The translations under genes and the position numbers were made by a program. The notes beneath the pieces were generated by a model, which had not been told where the DNA came from, did not search any database, and worked only from the letters and a program-made list of their open reading frames with translations. This document shows positions 11,687 through 23,473 of a stretch of 64,000 bases of DNA, piece after piece. The number at the start of each line of letters is the position of its first letter. The first letter of the stretch is position 1. The stretch comes from Solanum dulcamara (lineage: Eukaryota > Streptophyta > Magnoliopsida > Solanales > Solanaceae). The stretch covers positions 14,779,523 through 14,843,522 of the forward strand of contig NC_077237.1 in NCBI RefSeq assembly GCF_947179165.1. Direction: 5' to 3'.

Positions 11687-13818
11687 TGTCACGACCTGAA
11701 TCTGGGTGTGATGGCACTCATCTCAACCCACCAAGACAAGTCAGCCTAATACCCAACGGAAAGTAAATGCGAAAAAAAAAAATCAAACTTTAACTTAATC
11801 AAAACACGCAAAATAAGCTCAAAATCCCCCAAGCTTGGTTGTCACGTGTACAAGCCACTAACATTACCGAAGTACAAAAAAAATACAGTCACAGTATCTT
11901 TGTCTCTAGAATAGGAATAAAACATAATAAAAGAGTAAGAGGTATTCGCTAGATGAATGTAATAGCTACGTCAACACTCAAAATGATAGCCTCAGATGTG
12001 GTAGGAAACACTAGGAGATTAAGCAGGTCTGGGACCATAACCTACACAAGTGCAGAAGCAAGGAGTGAGTAACAAACAACACGGTACTCAGCAAGTGGAC
12101 AACTAAAAATAAGCAAAGCTAAATAGATACAAGCACTCATATCATTCCAACCGAACCTTCTCAACTACAACCTACATGTAAATCAGCCCAACTCTACATT
12201 TTATATAGTAATAATATGTAATTCACGAATATTAAGCAATAATATCATCAATTGAATCATATCAAGTCAAATCCAAAAAATACATAGCAATTAGAAGTAA
12301 AACAGAGTTCACAAATATCAGAAAGGTACGATGCAATGAGATGATGCATGTCTGTCATATCGGTACACATCCGCTGAATCACAGTATGGAACCCATGGGG
12401 GATATTTCTGTCCATGTAACCTTCCACAGACGTATGGTCCGTCCCCTCAACATACATATCCTGTCACAGAGTGTGTGGCCCAACCTCTTTGTTTAATAAT
12501 ACCTGCCACAGAGCGTGTGGCCCGACCTCTTTTTAGTTCACATCATTTCCAGTATCAGCACAGTATATTAGAACCAATGCAATCAATTCATATTCGTATA
12601 ATTCACGATAACAACATGATATCAACAATAATTTTCACATCTCATATCAATATAGTCATTTCATATGTCCAAGATAAGTCAATAATCTCATCACATCGAT
12701 CAAACTAATACATGTCATTAGATTGCCATTTTATACCCCTCATCTCCATTTTTAAGGTCAATCATACAACTAATAATCAGTCCAATATCCATTACTCTCC
12801 AACGCACATAACAAGGAAATACTAGCATCTACAAGTTTAAACAGAGGTTTAAAAATTCACGTGCCTCAAATAATCAAGCAATCACTCTGGAACTTGAGCC
12901 TTCCATTTTCGAATAGTATCCAAAATACCACAATCTAATTAAATAAATAATCATAATAAGATTTCGAAACTAACATCACATATATTACTATATGTCTAGC
13001 CTAGACTCAAAGACTCACCCAAATCAATAATCACTTTTTAAATCTTGATGCCAATTAATTTATCAAGTCTCATATTTCTTAAATTCAAACCTAGGATTAG
13101 CTCTTAATTCCTCCAATTATCATAAATTTATTGATATTCATATAATGCAATACACCTAATATTTAATTACATATACTAATATATATTAAACTGTTACCTG
13201 AACTACAAAATAGAAAAGTAAAATATGAAAATGGACATAGCAGAATCCATTCCCAAATATGCAGAGATTCTTGTTTTTGCCAATGATTACCCCATCATTC
13301 ACCCATTCTATCCTAGTCATTGGCTTATCATTATATCACTATCAAGTAATGTTGACTTCCTAATCTCATTAATTTTCCCCTTGCAGATCACTCATGTGAA
13401 TACATACAACAATTTGCAACTCAACTCTTCCTATTTAACCCAATAATATCATAGCATTGAATTTCATAAACCTTACATATATATTTAAGGCTACTTACTT
13501 TTCACCTGAAGCACTCATCGACCCTTCCGCTGCTAACTGTGTCGCCGTCACTTAAGTTTTATTTTTCTTTTTAGAGTTTATGAATCAACATAGGGATCCC
13601 TAATTATTATTAATTAAGTTTTAAATAAGGGTAAAGTAGTATAAGATATTAACTAAATTAACAATTTAGTCAATCAATTAAATTAATTATCTAAAATTAC
13701 CCGTCAACTAATTAACCGTAGTTACTGAAAAGTAAAAAATTCCAATATAAATTTATGAAAGGGATCTTTTATGAAAGAAGGAGAATTCATTCTCAAAATT
13801 ACCTAACGGGTCATTACA
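11687..13818 (-). mobile_element. nested solo LTR, related family
   Basis: Starts TGTCACGACC and ends GGGTCATTACA, the same end type as the surrounding LTRs (minus orientation). The first 80 bp resemble 16532-16610 (GTGTGATGGCACT, AAGTCAGCCTAA, AATGCG). No primer site lies beside its left end and no polypurine tract on its right, so it is a solo LTR of about 2.1 kb. Flanking pentamers AGAAC (11682-11686) and GGAAT (13819-13823) differ only by two transitions and may be a decayed target duplication. Confidence 0.75.
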
Positions 13819-16516
13819 GGAATGCACTGCAGTAGTCTGTGTAATCCCATCAACAGAGCGGTATTAATTCCACTCAAAATCCTTAATAATCATGTAGAAC
13901 TATATCTCCTTCTACAGTGCATTCATAAGTCGCATACCATAATTTGAGCAATGCAACCCCACATAAAAAACAAAATCTTTGATACCTCACTATCCGTCAC
14001 CCAAACTAAAACCAAACCAAGCCTTCAGAACAGTCGTTGTTACATCCCTCATAAATCTGTGCCGAACCAATCCACATTGTATAATCATATCTGAACTCAT
14101 GGACGAAAATCCATACATACTTCATTTGAACTAAGAATCTATATGTGATGCCTTATTTCTTCACATTTCTTAACTTGTATCGCTTGCGCAATGTTGCTAG
14201 GACATTCAAATTCTTAACTCATACTCATGACCCAATCCCAAATACTTGAACTCCTTGATGAACAAGGCTCTTGTTCCCTTCCTTAATTCATTTATCGTCA
14301 TTATTTCTTGGCCAAAAATCCACAACACGTTACCTTTTACCTAACCCAAAATCCTCAAATGAAAACCTTTTTGAGTTCTTTTACAATCAAAAGTAATAAG
14401 CTCTATAACCCAGTCCATGCACTAGTCCTTTCAAATTCACAGCAATCGATACAATCAATCATTCCTTACGTTGTCAATCCATATCTTGACAAAACTAACT
14501 ACCACGAAGGTAGACATTATGATACAAAACTTGAATTTGATTCAAACCATGTAAACCACTCCCTTTACCAATCAACATTAGCCATACCTTGAAGATTTTA
14601 TGCAATCACATACCTTAGCTTATCATCAAACATTTATACGTCGATCTTACCATACCCCTTATTAGGAAACCATAACTGTGTTAGTCGTCTAACTCAAAAT
14701 CACTATAAAACTTACCACGAAATTAGAGTTGAGTATCCCTGTACTCCACCCTCGAAGCATACTCAATTCGACTGATGAACATCAGGCAAAATTCCCATGA
14801 ACAAAGCAAGACGGATGAAGCCAACGTGTTTCCAAAACCCAACGCTCCAACATCTCTGAAACGAAATCCATAAATTTTATGATCAGAGTAAGTATTCTTG
14901 TCCTTTTCTCATTATGAAATCCAACTACATCCCACTAATCCTCTTATTATAAGTTGAACTCTTTTCAATTCTACTTGAGTGGTTTCCAACACATCATACC
15001 ACCTTTAAAAAAACTACGCTAATTATCAAGTAGTGGCAGCTATAACCTTACACACTCACAAACTGTTATCATCATACTGGACCCCGTTAATCGAAAGTCA
15101 TTACCACATAGATTCACCCTAATCATAGTCCACCTCGAACTCTATTACCATGCTTAAATCCCCTTACCATCATCACGAAGTTAGTATTAATTCCGACATG
15201 ATACCTCAAACTCATAGTAGAGTCGAATCCCATAAATTAATCATTCTTCATACGTACTTTCTCCTTGGTACACCTACTTGCCTTCACACAGGTATACTCG
15301 TTGGAACTTTCTTTACCTATAAGCTTGTCATTTCAATATCAGTCTACTCCTTTTGGCTTATCATGAAGTTACAACACCCCAATATAGCCATGTCAACCCA
15401 AATACCATAACTTGTAAAGAGGACATGATCGATTCACTCGGTCCACCACTATAACTTTCCTTATAAATAATGTTTAATCCAAGCGTTCATAGTAACAACT
15501 ACTTGATTTCTCAATCGAGAATGAAATATCGAAACCTCAATACCTGATTAGGTGAAACAACTGATAACTCATTAGATGTCTCCATTTCCATGAGTCGCTA
15601 GTACCATGCCAACAATATCCATTAGATTCACCACTATATCACATCATATCCATTAGGAAGATCATACTTAAATAGCCCCCACATTTATGCCAATTAAATA
15701 GTGGCAAAACATTAGCAAAGTATTGTAGTCACCGACCGAAAGAGATATGCACCATTCCATAAGCCAGGTCGGTAGCAGACAGAAGTGACATAGCCCATAA
15801 CCTCACCCAAGTAAACATAGGCACCTTGATAGTTGACGTATCATAACCCTTTTTGATGTACACCCACTCTATAAAATTTTCGTATAAATTTTATTCTCGG
15901 TTGGTGCAACATTATCATCAGAATATAATACGTAACATATTCCTTTATGATGAATTCACCGACTGTAGTCTCTCAAAGTCACAGTGCTCTTTACATATTC
16001 ATTCTCTTGTTCATACCATTCTCCACTGTCAATCCACTTTATATATCGTATAATCCACACATGTGTTATTCCTGTTGTTTGAATAATTGATCAAAAGGGA
16101 AACACGTTCATTAAGTCTCTCAATCAATGTTCATCCTTCTAAACCATAGCCTCAAAACACATCACTGGACCACAACCTTACTCACTTATTTCGAATCACA
16201 GAGCATTCTAAGTCTGACCACACATCCCTTCCACAAGTCTATCACTTTTGCCTCAAACCAAATCTAACACCAAAGTCATGTGACGACATCTCAACTACAC
16301 AAACGCGGGACCAAGCATGAGTCAACACTATAGGAGAGAGGACAGAGTGAAGCGATGGAAATTAGATCAGAACAAAGACGCACGATAGAGAATCAAGAAG
16401 TGAAGATATTTCCTCATAGTCTTCATAGCCTCTCCAACATAAGTACATACGTCTCCGTACTGATCCTCGAGTAACTACTTAGACTTAGCATGTACACGTA
16501 AGAACTATGAAATTTA
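13819..16516. other. internal region of the LARD-like element, right part
   Basis: About 2.7 kb without a recognisable coding motif. The plus-strand open frames at 14308-14592 and 15150-15410 are antisense to the element and show no known domain. Confidence 0.6.
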
Positions 16517-16530
16517 GGCTCTGATACCAA
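16517..16530 (-). other. primer-binding site, initiator-Met tRNA type
   Basis: Plus strand GGCTCTGATACCAA, hence minus strand TTGGTATCAGAGCC, the canonical plant initiator-Met primer site. It abuts the LTR that starts at 16532. Confidence 0.92.
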
Positions 16531-16531
16531 T

Positions 16532-19089
16532 TGTCACGACCCAAAATTTGAGTGTGATGGCACTTATCATTTTCCACTGGACAAGTAAGCCTAAACCCAA
16601 TAAATGCGGAAGATAAAAGTGGAAGACAGTTCAGATAGATAACTATAGTTAAAGTGGAAACTTAGTCAACTATAAAATCTCCCAAGGACTGGTTGTCACG
16701 TGTACAAGCCTTCTAATTATAAGATACGAAATAAATAAAAGTCTCATCTTTTGTCTCTCGAATAGAATAAAGTAATTAGTAAAGAAGAATAGGAAAGACA
16801 ACTGACATCAATAGCTACCTCTTGAATTACCTCAGAAAGCCTCTGATGAAAATAAGAAAAGATGGATCACTGTCCGAGCTCAAAACCTACACAAGTGTAG
16901 TTATCAAGGAGTGAATACCAACAATGTGGTATGCAGCAAGTAAAGAACTAAGACTAAGCAAAGCTAGTAAAATATACGTACTCCTGTCACACCATCCAAC
17001 CCTTAGACTACAACCTATACAGGAAACAACCTAGTCTAATAGTTCTAACAGTACAGTATTCATATACTTCAACAACAGTACAATTCAATTCGCAAGCAAA
17101 TCAACACAATTAGTAATACAGATCAAGAGAATATTAGGGTTAAATAGTCCATATTGGCAAGAGATGTATGATGCAATGGAATGAAATGCAATGTCACATA
17201 TCATGATGCATGTCTGTCCTAAATGATACACATCCGCTGAACACCTTAGATCGGAACCCATGGGGACTTCACGTGGACCATGTATCTGCCAGAAGAGACC
17301 TTGGCTATAATATTCACAGAAAAAGTTCTCAGCTGCCGGAAAAGACCTTGATTATAATATTCACTGGAAAAGATCTCGACTATCGAAAAAGACCTCTGCA
17401 AATCATTTTGACCGGTAGAAACCTCGGTCTTAATATCTAGTATCTCACTCATATCACTTTCTCAGCCATCACAAATAAGTGTATGCATAAGTAATGAGTG
17501 AAAACAAAATGGATATTCACATATAATATCATATAGTCCACAATCACCCAATTAGTCAATATCATATCAACAAACATATAAATTTATCCAAATATCCACA
17601 ATAAGCCTAAGGTTCTATCACATTGAACACCACATGTTATCTCATCTCAATTTTTACATTTATCACCCCACTCTTTATCATCAAGTTCAATTGAATATCA
17701 AACAGTTCTTAAAACCACTCCATATCCATCATCAACACATAAAACACGAATACATGATCCTACAAGCTTAAGAATAGGTTTAGAAATTTATTTGTCTTAG
17801 CTAAAGTCATGATCAACCCAAAATCAAAGCTTTTCCTCTCTGATGATAATTCAAATCACCACAATCTAATCAAGAATAGACACACAATCATATTTCAAAG
17901 CTATTGACACTAAAATCAAGCAATTCGGGGTGAAAATGATCAAAAATCCCACATCGGAAAACAAACTCATAAACTAAATATTTTTAGATGAAAATACTCT
18001 TCAAGTAATCAAGAATCTAATGGTGAAAACCATTTCAAAAATGGGGTTAAAATGAGTTTTCAATCCCAAGTTTTGATAAAATTTCGAATTAGGAGAAAAA
18101 CCGTAAAATCTCCAATTCAAATCACCAAATTTGAGGTTAAAATCATAATTTAATCATTAAAAATCAAATATATAAGTTGAAAATGACTTACTCAATGGTT
18201 TTTCACCAAAAATCTCTTTGAAATTCGCCTAACCAAGCTTGAAAATATCAAAAATAGAAGAGATTTCGGGTATTGCAAAACCGACATAGGGTCGCTAAAG
18301 CGGAGGTTCGCTTTCGCGAACCCTGCTTAAGTGAGACCCTTCGCTTAAGCGATGGGTCTCGCTAAAGAGAAGGTTTGCTTTATCAAACCTAGTCCGCTTA
18401 AGCAGACCCTGCACGAGCACCAAAAAAACTAAACAAGGTTAAAACTTGTCACCAATTGGACCTTCGGGATCTGTTCGAAATTTCATACACACAAACCATA
18501 TATGCTACAATACTAAATTTGACGCTTCGGACTCAATGGAACCATCAGAATTTGAATTCGAGGTCTCCTTGATCCAAAACTCAAAAAGACACAACTAAAC
18601 TAACTTGGCTCCAAAATATCAAAACGAGCTCGGGATTTCTAAAAATTACAACGAATCCCTTTATAACATTAGAATCACCTCCTAAAACTATTGGAACCAT
18701 CAGAAATCTAATCCGATCACCCGAACCCCAAATATTGACCAAAGTCAAACTTGTATCAAACTTTAACTAAATTTCCAACTTCGAATCTAAAATCCACGTT
18801 TCAACTCCAAATCTGATTCCAACAGCTCTACTAGATCAATTTCCACATTCTGGAACTAATGGAATTGATAGAATTTCATTTCAAAACTCAAAATTCCAAA
18901 TGACTCCAAAACTCAAAATTTGACAACTTAAGCCTTTAAAAATTATTTCTCTAGCAAAACCTCAACTTTTCACAAGATTTCAAAAAACCAACTTTCAAAC
19001 CCAATCTAAAATGACTCGGGAAAACTGATGGGAGAGGTAAAATGGTTATTTTATAAAAAATACCAAAAATGACCTTCAGGTTCATTACA
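16532..19089 (-). repeat. 5' LTR of the LARD-like element, complete
   Basis: About 2558 bp, TGTCACGACCC at the left and GTTCATTACA at the right. The following pentamer is CTGGA (19090-19094); the matching target duplication cannot be tested because the other LTR is truncated. Confidence 0.85.
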
Positions 19090-19470
19090 CTGGAGAGCCT
19101 CTTGGGTTGATGTTATTTTGTATTAAATTTGTTCGTCTTTACGTGAATGATTTAAGGATGAGAATTGCAAAAAGGTAAGTGAGTATATTTGCCAAGCTTG
19201 CTCATACTGAGAGAATTTTATCATGTATTTAACAATAATCCATAAGACAGGTGCAATATGGTATGATATGGCTTCTATTCAAGCTCATTACAGTTTATAA
19301 GCATCGGCACTTGGTTAAAAAGTGAGATAGTGGTCTTACAATTAGTTCAGAATAAAAGGTGAAGCCTAATATCCTAATTTTTATATATTAATTTTTATTT
19401 ATTCAATGTACAACACTTGCATTTTGCTTAGGGTTTGTTTGAATTTTTAGAGTGTTATTTAGTATAATGT
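19090..19470. other. intergenic, no gene recognised
   Basis: Short AT-rich stretch between the LARD-like element and the tandem hairpin array. A splice-donor-like AAAGGTAAGTG occurs at 19170, but no exon of known type was recognised. Confidence 0.4.
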
Positions 19471-19483
19471 GTTTGTTTAACAT

Positions 19484-19870
19484 AAGTGACAACACTAGAT
19501 GATCCTATAGATGAAAAAAATTGATTTTGTTGCAAGATCAATTTGTGTCCGTCTAGTGTTGACACTTAGCTTTAAGTTGGTAACAATGTAATTTTTAAGC
19601 ATGAGTACCATCACTAGTTGATCCTACTGATGACAAAATTGATTTTCTTGCAAGATCGATTTGTGTCCATCTAGTGTTGACATTTAACTTTATTTTGGTG
19701 AATAATGTATTTCTTTAACTAAGTGACAACACTAGTTGATTCTATAGATGACAAAATAGATTTTGTTGCAAGATCAATTTATGTTCATCTAGTGTTGGCA
19801 CTTAGTTTTAAATTTAGGGATAATGTGTTTGTTAAACATAAGTACCAACACTAATTGATCCTATTGACAT
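19484..19870. repeat. tandem array of 119-bp hairpin-forming units
   Basis: Units begin with AAGTGACAACACTAG or close variants at 19484, 19603, 19721 and 19840 (spacing 119, 118, 119 bp); the fourth is partial. Within each unit the start is repeated inverted about 65 bp later (TCTAGTGTTGACACTTA), giving a stem of roughly 15-16 bp with at most one mismatch in unit 1. The loop carries GATCCTAT, GACAAAATTGATTTTGTTG and GCAAGATCAATT-like sequence. Confidence 0.88.
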
Positions 19871-20299
19871 GGAGTATAGTTCCCACAAGCCCCACTAGTG
19901 CAGACCCACACAGGCATACGACATGGAGCATGACTTATTGTTGACACCCAATTTTGAGCATCCACAATGCAAATTAGCTATCGAGTTTTTTGAATTTCGA
20001 ACATTTTGAATAATTGACTTTTATAAAAACAAAGATATTTTCATGTTATTCTTAACTATTTTTTTCTTTTTATAAATTTTAGTATAATATACATATTTCT
20101 GTATAACTATATCTTTTATTACTATTTATGTAGTTATTTGAAAATCATCTCAAAAAGATTTTATTTTTTTAACTAAATACAATGTTAGTTACGTTAGTTT
20201 AATTATAGTTTATATTTTTGAAATTTTTAGTTTTTTCAAAAAAAAATAATTCAAATCTCCCACATTGAAAATTGATAAAAAAAATTAGAGTTTTTGGAG

Positions 20300-20311
20300 C
20301 CTATATAAAGG
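20300..20311 (+). promoter_or_regulatory. TATA-like box of the solo LTR
   Basis: CCTATATAAAGG lies about 360 bp inside the LTR, after a GC-poor stretch; this fits the retrotransposon promoter position. Activity is unknown. Confidence 0.5.
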
Positions 20312-21329
20312 CTCATATTCTTATTAAGAAGGAGGAGAAGTGGAGGTTTTTTAGCCACCCAAAGTTAGAAATTTTCTTAACTTGGCTAGGATTTTGGACT
20401 CTTGTCCCCGGTCGAAATGTTGTGAAATTTTTTAGATTTCAATCTATATTTTTCTTCAAGGAAAATAGGAGATTGAAGTCGAAATTTAGGCTAAGAATAG
20501 TGTTCTTATAACATCGAACCCACGAAGGTTCGAATCTAAATTTTTAATCTTTTCTTTTTTTGTAGATTGGAGTTCCATCAAGATCTTGGGTGGTGGTAAT
20601 GTTATCTTCCGCTCATCGTCTTCAGTCTCGCTGCCCGGAAAGAGTAAAAATCTTTTTTCAGCTTTATTGTATTTAATTATTTCATGTTTTATATTTAGTA
20701 GATTCGTAGTCTTATTATTTTTTTTTAGTTAGCATGTATTAAGAATAATTAGATTAATGATAAAAAAAAATTATAGTTAGCATATGTTAAGATTAATTAG
20801 CTATCATGTGTTAAGATTATTTTATGAAAGATCTTAGTTTTGTTCATTATTTTTTCAAATAGTTTTCTTTGACAATATAGATTTTCATGTTTTTAATTTT
20901 TTTTAACATGATTTAGATTACAAAAAATATGCTTAAAGTTATTATTTAATTAGAACTTTCATGGCCTAATTGATTTAATTTTTTCTTTAAAATTTGAGCT
21001 AGTATAGCGTACAAATTAAATCCGTGTTCTTTAGTTACTTGAATATATTTCTTCTTTCATTTCCTTTGTCAACATATATGCATGTTGTTAGTCATTTTTA
21101 GGATGCCCATCAATTTGGTAACTTAAAATATCATGATATATTCCTTGGTTTAGCTTAAAATAAGTAAATGCTTATGTAATTTTATTTTGGTGCATGTGAT
21201 ATCAATTTGAGTCCATCTTTGGACTCCATTCTTACATATCATTGAGTTTTTGAGTCTCCCATCATCTTGATCAAATTGCTGAAAAGTTGATACATGAAAA
21301 AGAAGGTAATATCATGATTTGAATATTGA

Positions 21330-21570
21330 TATTGGAATGTATACACGGAATACAGGTGGAAAACATTATCGTATACACTGATATATAGTATCTATACAAT
21401 TTGATATGCAAGAAAACAATATTATATACACCGATATATAGTAATATACAGCAGATACAGGAAACAAATAGGTGGTATACAATGTGTATACAGTTTGATA
21501 TACAGAAATAATGGTGTATACACAATATACAATGTATATACACTCTGAAATACAGTCTATATACAGCTGC
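21330..21570. repeat. degenerate TATACA/TATACAG repeat
   Basis: Runs of GTATACAC, GATATACAG and AATATACAGC recur every 10-25 bp inside the solo LTR. It creates the false minus-strand open frame at 21271-21543. Confidence 0.7.
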
Positions 21571-22227
21571 GATATACAGTAGAATTGCGCTTAAGGTCCA
21601 AAACGTAGATAGCCCAACAGCTTAATCCGAACGTACAGAAACTAAGTGTCGGGCAATATTTTCATGTGTTATTTATTATTTATTTATATTGATTCGGGTT
21701 GTAATAATTTATTTACTTGTGTTATTTATGCTTGCTTAAATATTAATTTTAATTTGTTTTAACTTAATTAGATTCTCCTAAAGATAAATCAATTCATGTT
21801 AATTTACTCTTTAAATGATTTTCTACCTTTACTTAGTCATTTGATAATTTTTTTACTTTTTTTTATACACATGTATATTATTTTTAAATGTTTAAGTTTG
21901 ATCATTTTTCTAAAAATAATAATAAGTTTAAAGTCTTCATTTTCTTTTAAATTAATATTTTCAAAAGTTAGTCAAATAATTTTTCAAATCGTCGGATAAC
22001 CGCGCGTTAGCGGCCACTTTGAATGCTTAACACCTTCTCAAAGTAGAAATAAGAACCTCGTACCATTTTCTATGAATTTTTAAGACATAAATCTGTTAGG
22101 GTCTTTTAAATTAAGTTTTCTTAATTTCTTTAAAAAATTAAGTGGCGACTCTTCTTTTCTAAAATTGATTTTTTCTCTAAAAAATTGAAATTAATTTTAA
22201 ACCGTCTTTTTCCGACATAACACTTAT

Positions 22228-22501
22228 ACTTCTTAATTAGTAGTTTTCTTTTGTTGTCTTGGTTATTCTATACTTTCTAATCTTTCATGATCGGTGAGCT
22301 TTATTTTTGTTCTTATTTTTCCTCTACTAATCATTTTCTTAATTACTTGCTTCACTCTTAGGTTGTCATTATCTTCTTTGTGATTGGAAATAGTGATTCT
22401 CTTTATTTCAAATTCTTTTTTTTTCATTGGGTGTCTTATATGAGACTTCCTGTGTTTTTTTCTGTAACACAGAAGCTACAATGAGTTATTCCCAAATCAT
22501 A
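22228..22501. other. leader-like AT-rich stretch before the ACR fragment
   Basis: No gene seen. It may hold the 5' untranslated sequence and first intron of the former ACR gene (CAGAAGCTACAATG just upstream of the ATG), but this is not provable here. Confidence 0.35.
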
Positions 22502-23100
22502 ATGGATGATGAGTATTAGAAGTCTATCAGAAGAATGAATCCACCAAGGTATTGGTTATTTTGTTGTTTTCGCCCTTTATTTCTTAACTGTCACTTCAAT
22601 TTTGTTCATGGCATTAACTTCAACTTCATTGATCTTTTTGTCAGAGTGGTAATTGACAATGAATTTTGCAAAAATGCCACTATTATACAAGTATTTTTTT
22701 TAATTGGTTGTCTTGTTGTTCTCTTAAATGTAATGTTTTGATGTGATTTTTTTTTCTAATTTTTTGAATCTTTGGTGTCCTGATGCGGGTGGATATTGCT
22801 AACAAACATGAAATACTTCTGGAGGTGGTACAAGTTCTTACTGATCTTAATTTTATCATTACCAAGGCTTATATTTTCTCTGACGGTGGATGGTTCATGA
22901 ATGATAATGACATTTACCTTTTCGTTCGGTTTGATCTTTAGCATATTTACTTTCAATATGGATTTTGGAAAAGGAATCTTGCCAAATATTTTGAGGGTGA
23001 AATTAATGATGAGTTGTGTCTTGTGTTGGCAGTATTCAATGTCACCAATCAAGATGGAAACAAGATTACAGAAGAGCCAATCTTGAATTATATCATGAAG
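22502..23100 (+). pseudogene. ACT-domain-repeat (ACR) protein gene fragment, N-terminal part
   Basis: Four exon-like blocks match the start of plant ACR (ACT-domain repeat, uridylyltransferase-like regulatory) proteins: 22502-22548 (MDDEY, stop, KSIRRMNPPR), 22645-22690 (VVIDNEFCKNATIIQ), 22789-22903 (VDIANKHEILLEVVQVLTD, ending SDGGWFM) and 23033-23100 (VFNVTNQDGNKITEEPILNY). Intron phases agree throughout. It is dead as a normal gene: a TAG at 22517 interrupts exon 1, the acceptor before exon 3 reads CGG where CAG is expected, and the donor after exon 3 reads AT where GT is expected. Only the first ACT repeat is present, out of the usual four. ACR proteins are thought to sense amino acids; this copy is a captured or relic fragment. 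Confidence 0.85.
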
Positions 23101-23194
23101 GTGAGCTGTAGTACTCTGTATGAAATTAGAGAACTCTTTTGTTTGCATCTACTTTAAGACTGACTGACTGTCTGTCTTAAATCAACTAGTGTAG

Positions 23195-23473
23195 GAGCAG
23201 AATATAGCTGAGCTATCTAGTCAAGTCAAAGCCTCGCAGGCTAGGAAAAAGCAGAGGGACATAGAGTATGCGGGTCTTAAGGCTCAATTTGATTCATTAC
23301 TTTCTTCGGGAGGGATTCCCCCTTGTCTCGATGGTGTCGCTTGCCCTCCTAGACCTTCTCAGTCTCGACCTACTCAACATCCAACATATGATCAACAAAG
23401 AAATTTGATAGATGAGTCTAATGATAAGGAAGATGAGGAAGAACATGGGGCAAACACATTGCCGCGTTATTGA
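23195..23473 (+). other. exon-like frame with coiled-coil-like, acidic tail, in frame with the ACR fragment
   Basis: A 92-codon open frame, ended by TGA, that has no ATG and starts right after an acceptor-like GTGTAG. It encodes EQNIAELSSQVKASQARKKQ, then a Gln/Lys-rich predicted helix, a Pro-rich patch with two cysteines (PPCLDGVACPPRPS), and an acidic end (ESNDKEDEEEHG). Splicing from the donor at 23101 (AAG|GTGAGC) to 23195 keeps phase 0. I do not recognise the family; C-terminal tails of plant transposon proteins can look like this, but that is only a guess. No ACR protein I know continues this way. Confidence 0.5.

Larger units (their letters stand above)
8346..19089 (-). mobile_element. 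non-coding large LTR-retrotransposon derivative (LARD-like), with a nested solo LTR
   Basis: Two long direct repeats (8346-10184 and 16532-19089) flank an internal region. The right repeat starts TGTCACGAC and ends CATTACA; immediately to its left is a minus-strand primer site reading TTGGTATCAGAGCC. The left repeat ends CATTACA at 10184, next to a purine-rich (minus-strand) stretch containing CGTTCGAGGACGAACATGG, the position of the polypurine tract. The element therefore runs on the minus strand. The left LTR has lost about its first 670 bp (plus-strand direction). Without the nested LTR the internal region is about 4.2 kb and shows no gag, RT or integrase motif on either strand. It was probably mobilised by enzymes of an autonomous relative. 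Decay of a coding element beyond recognition is the alternative. Confidence 0.8.
19939..22222 (+). mobile_element. solo LTR with perfect 5-bp target duplication
   Basis: Begins TGTTGACACCC and ends CGACATAACA; flanked by CTTAT at 19934-19938 and again at 22223-22227. Length 2284 bp. It contains a TATA-like CTATATAAAGG near 20301 (likely U3/R promoter) and, toward the end, the strings ACCGCGCGTTAGCGGCCACT and GGCGACTCTTC, which I associate from memory with LTRs of the Tat/Ogre group in Solanaceae (lineage call is inference). No primer site or coding region adjoins it, so the element was lost by LTR-LTR recombination. Confidence 0.88.

Noticed and set aside
21271..21543. Minus-strand frame of 90 codons rich in Ile, His, Tyr and Cys
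   Set aside because: Translation of the TATACA repeat inside a solo LTR.
22756..23148. Minus-strand frame of 130 codons
   Set aside because: Antisense to the ACR fragment, whose plus-strand blocks match a known family with consistent phases.
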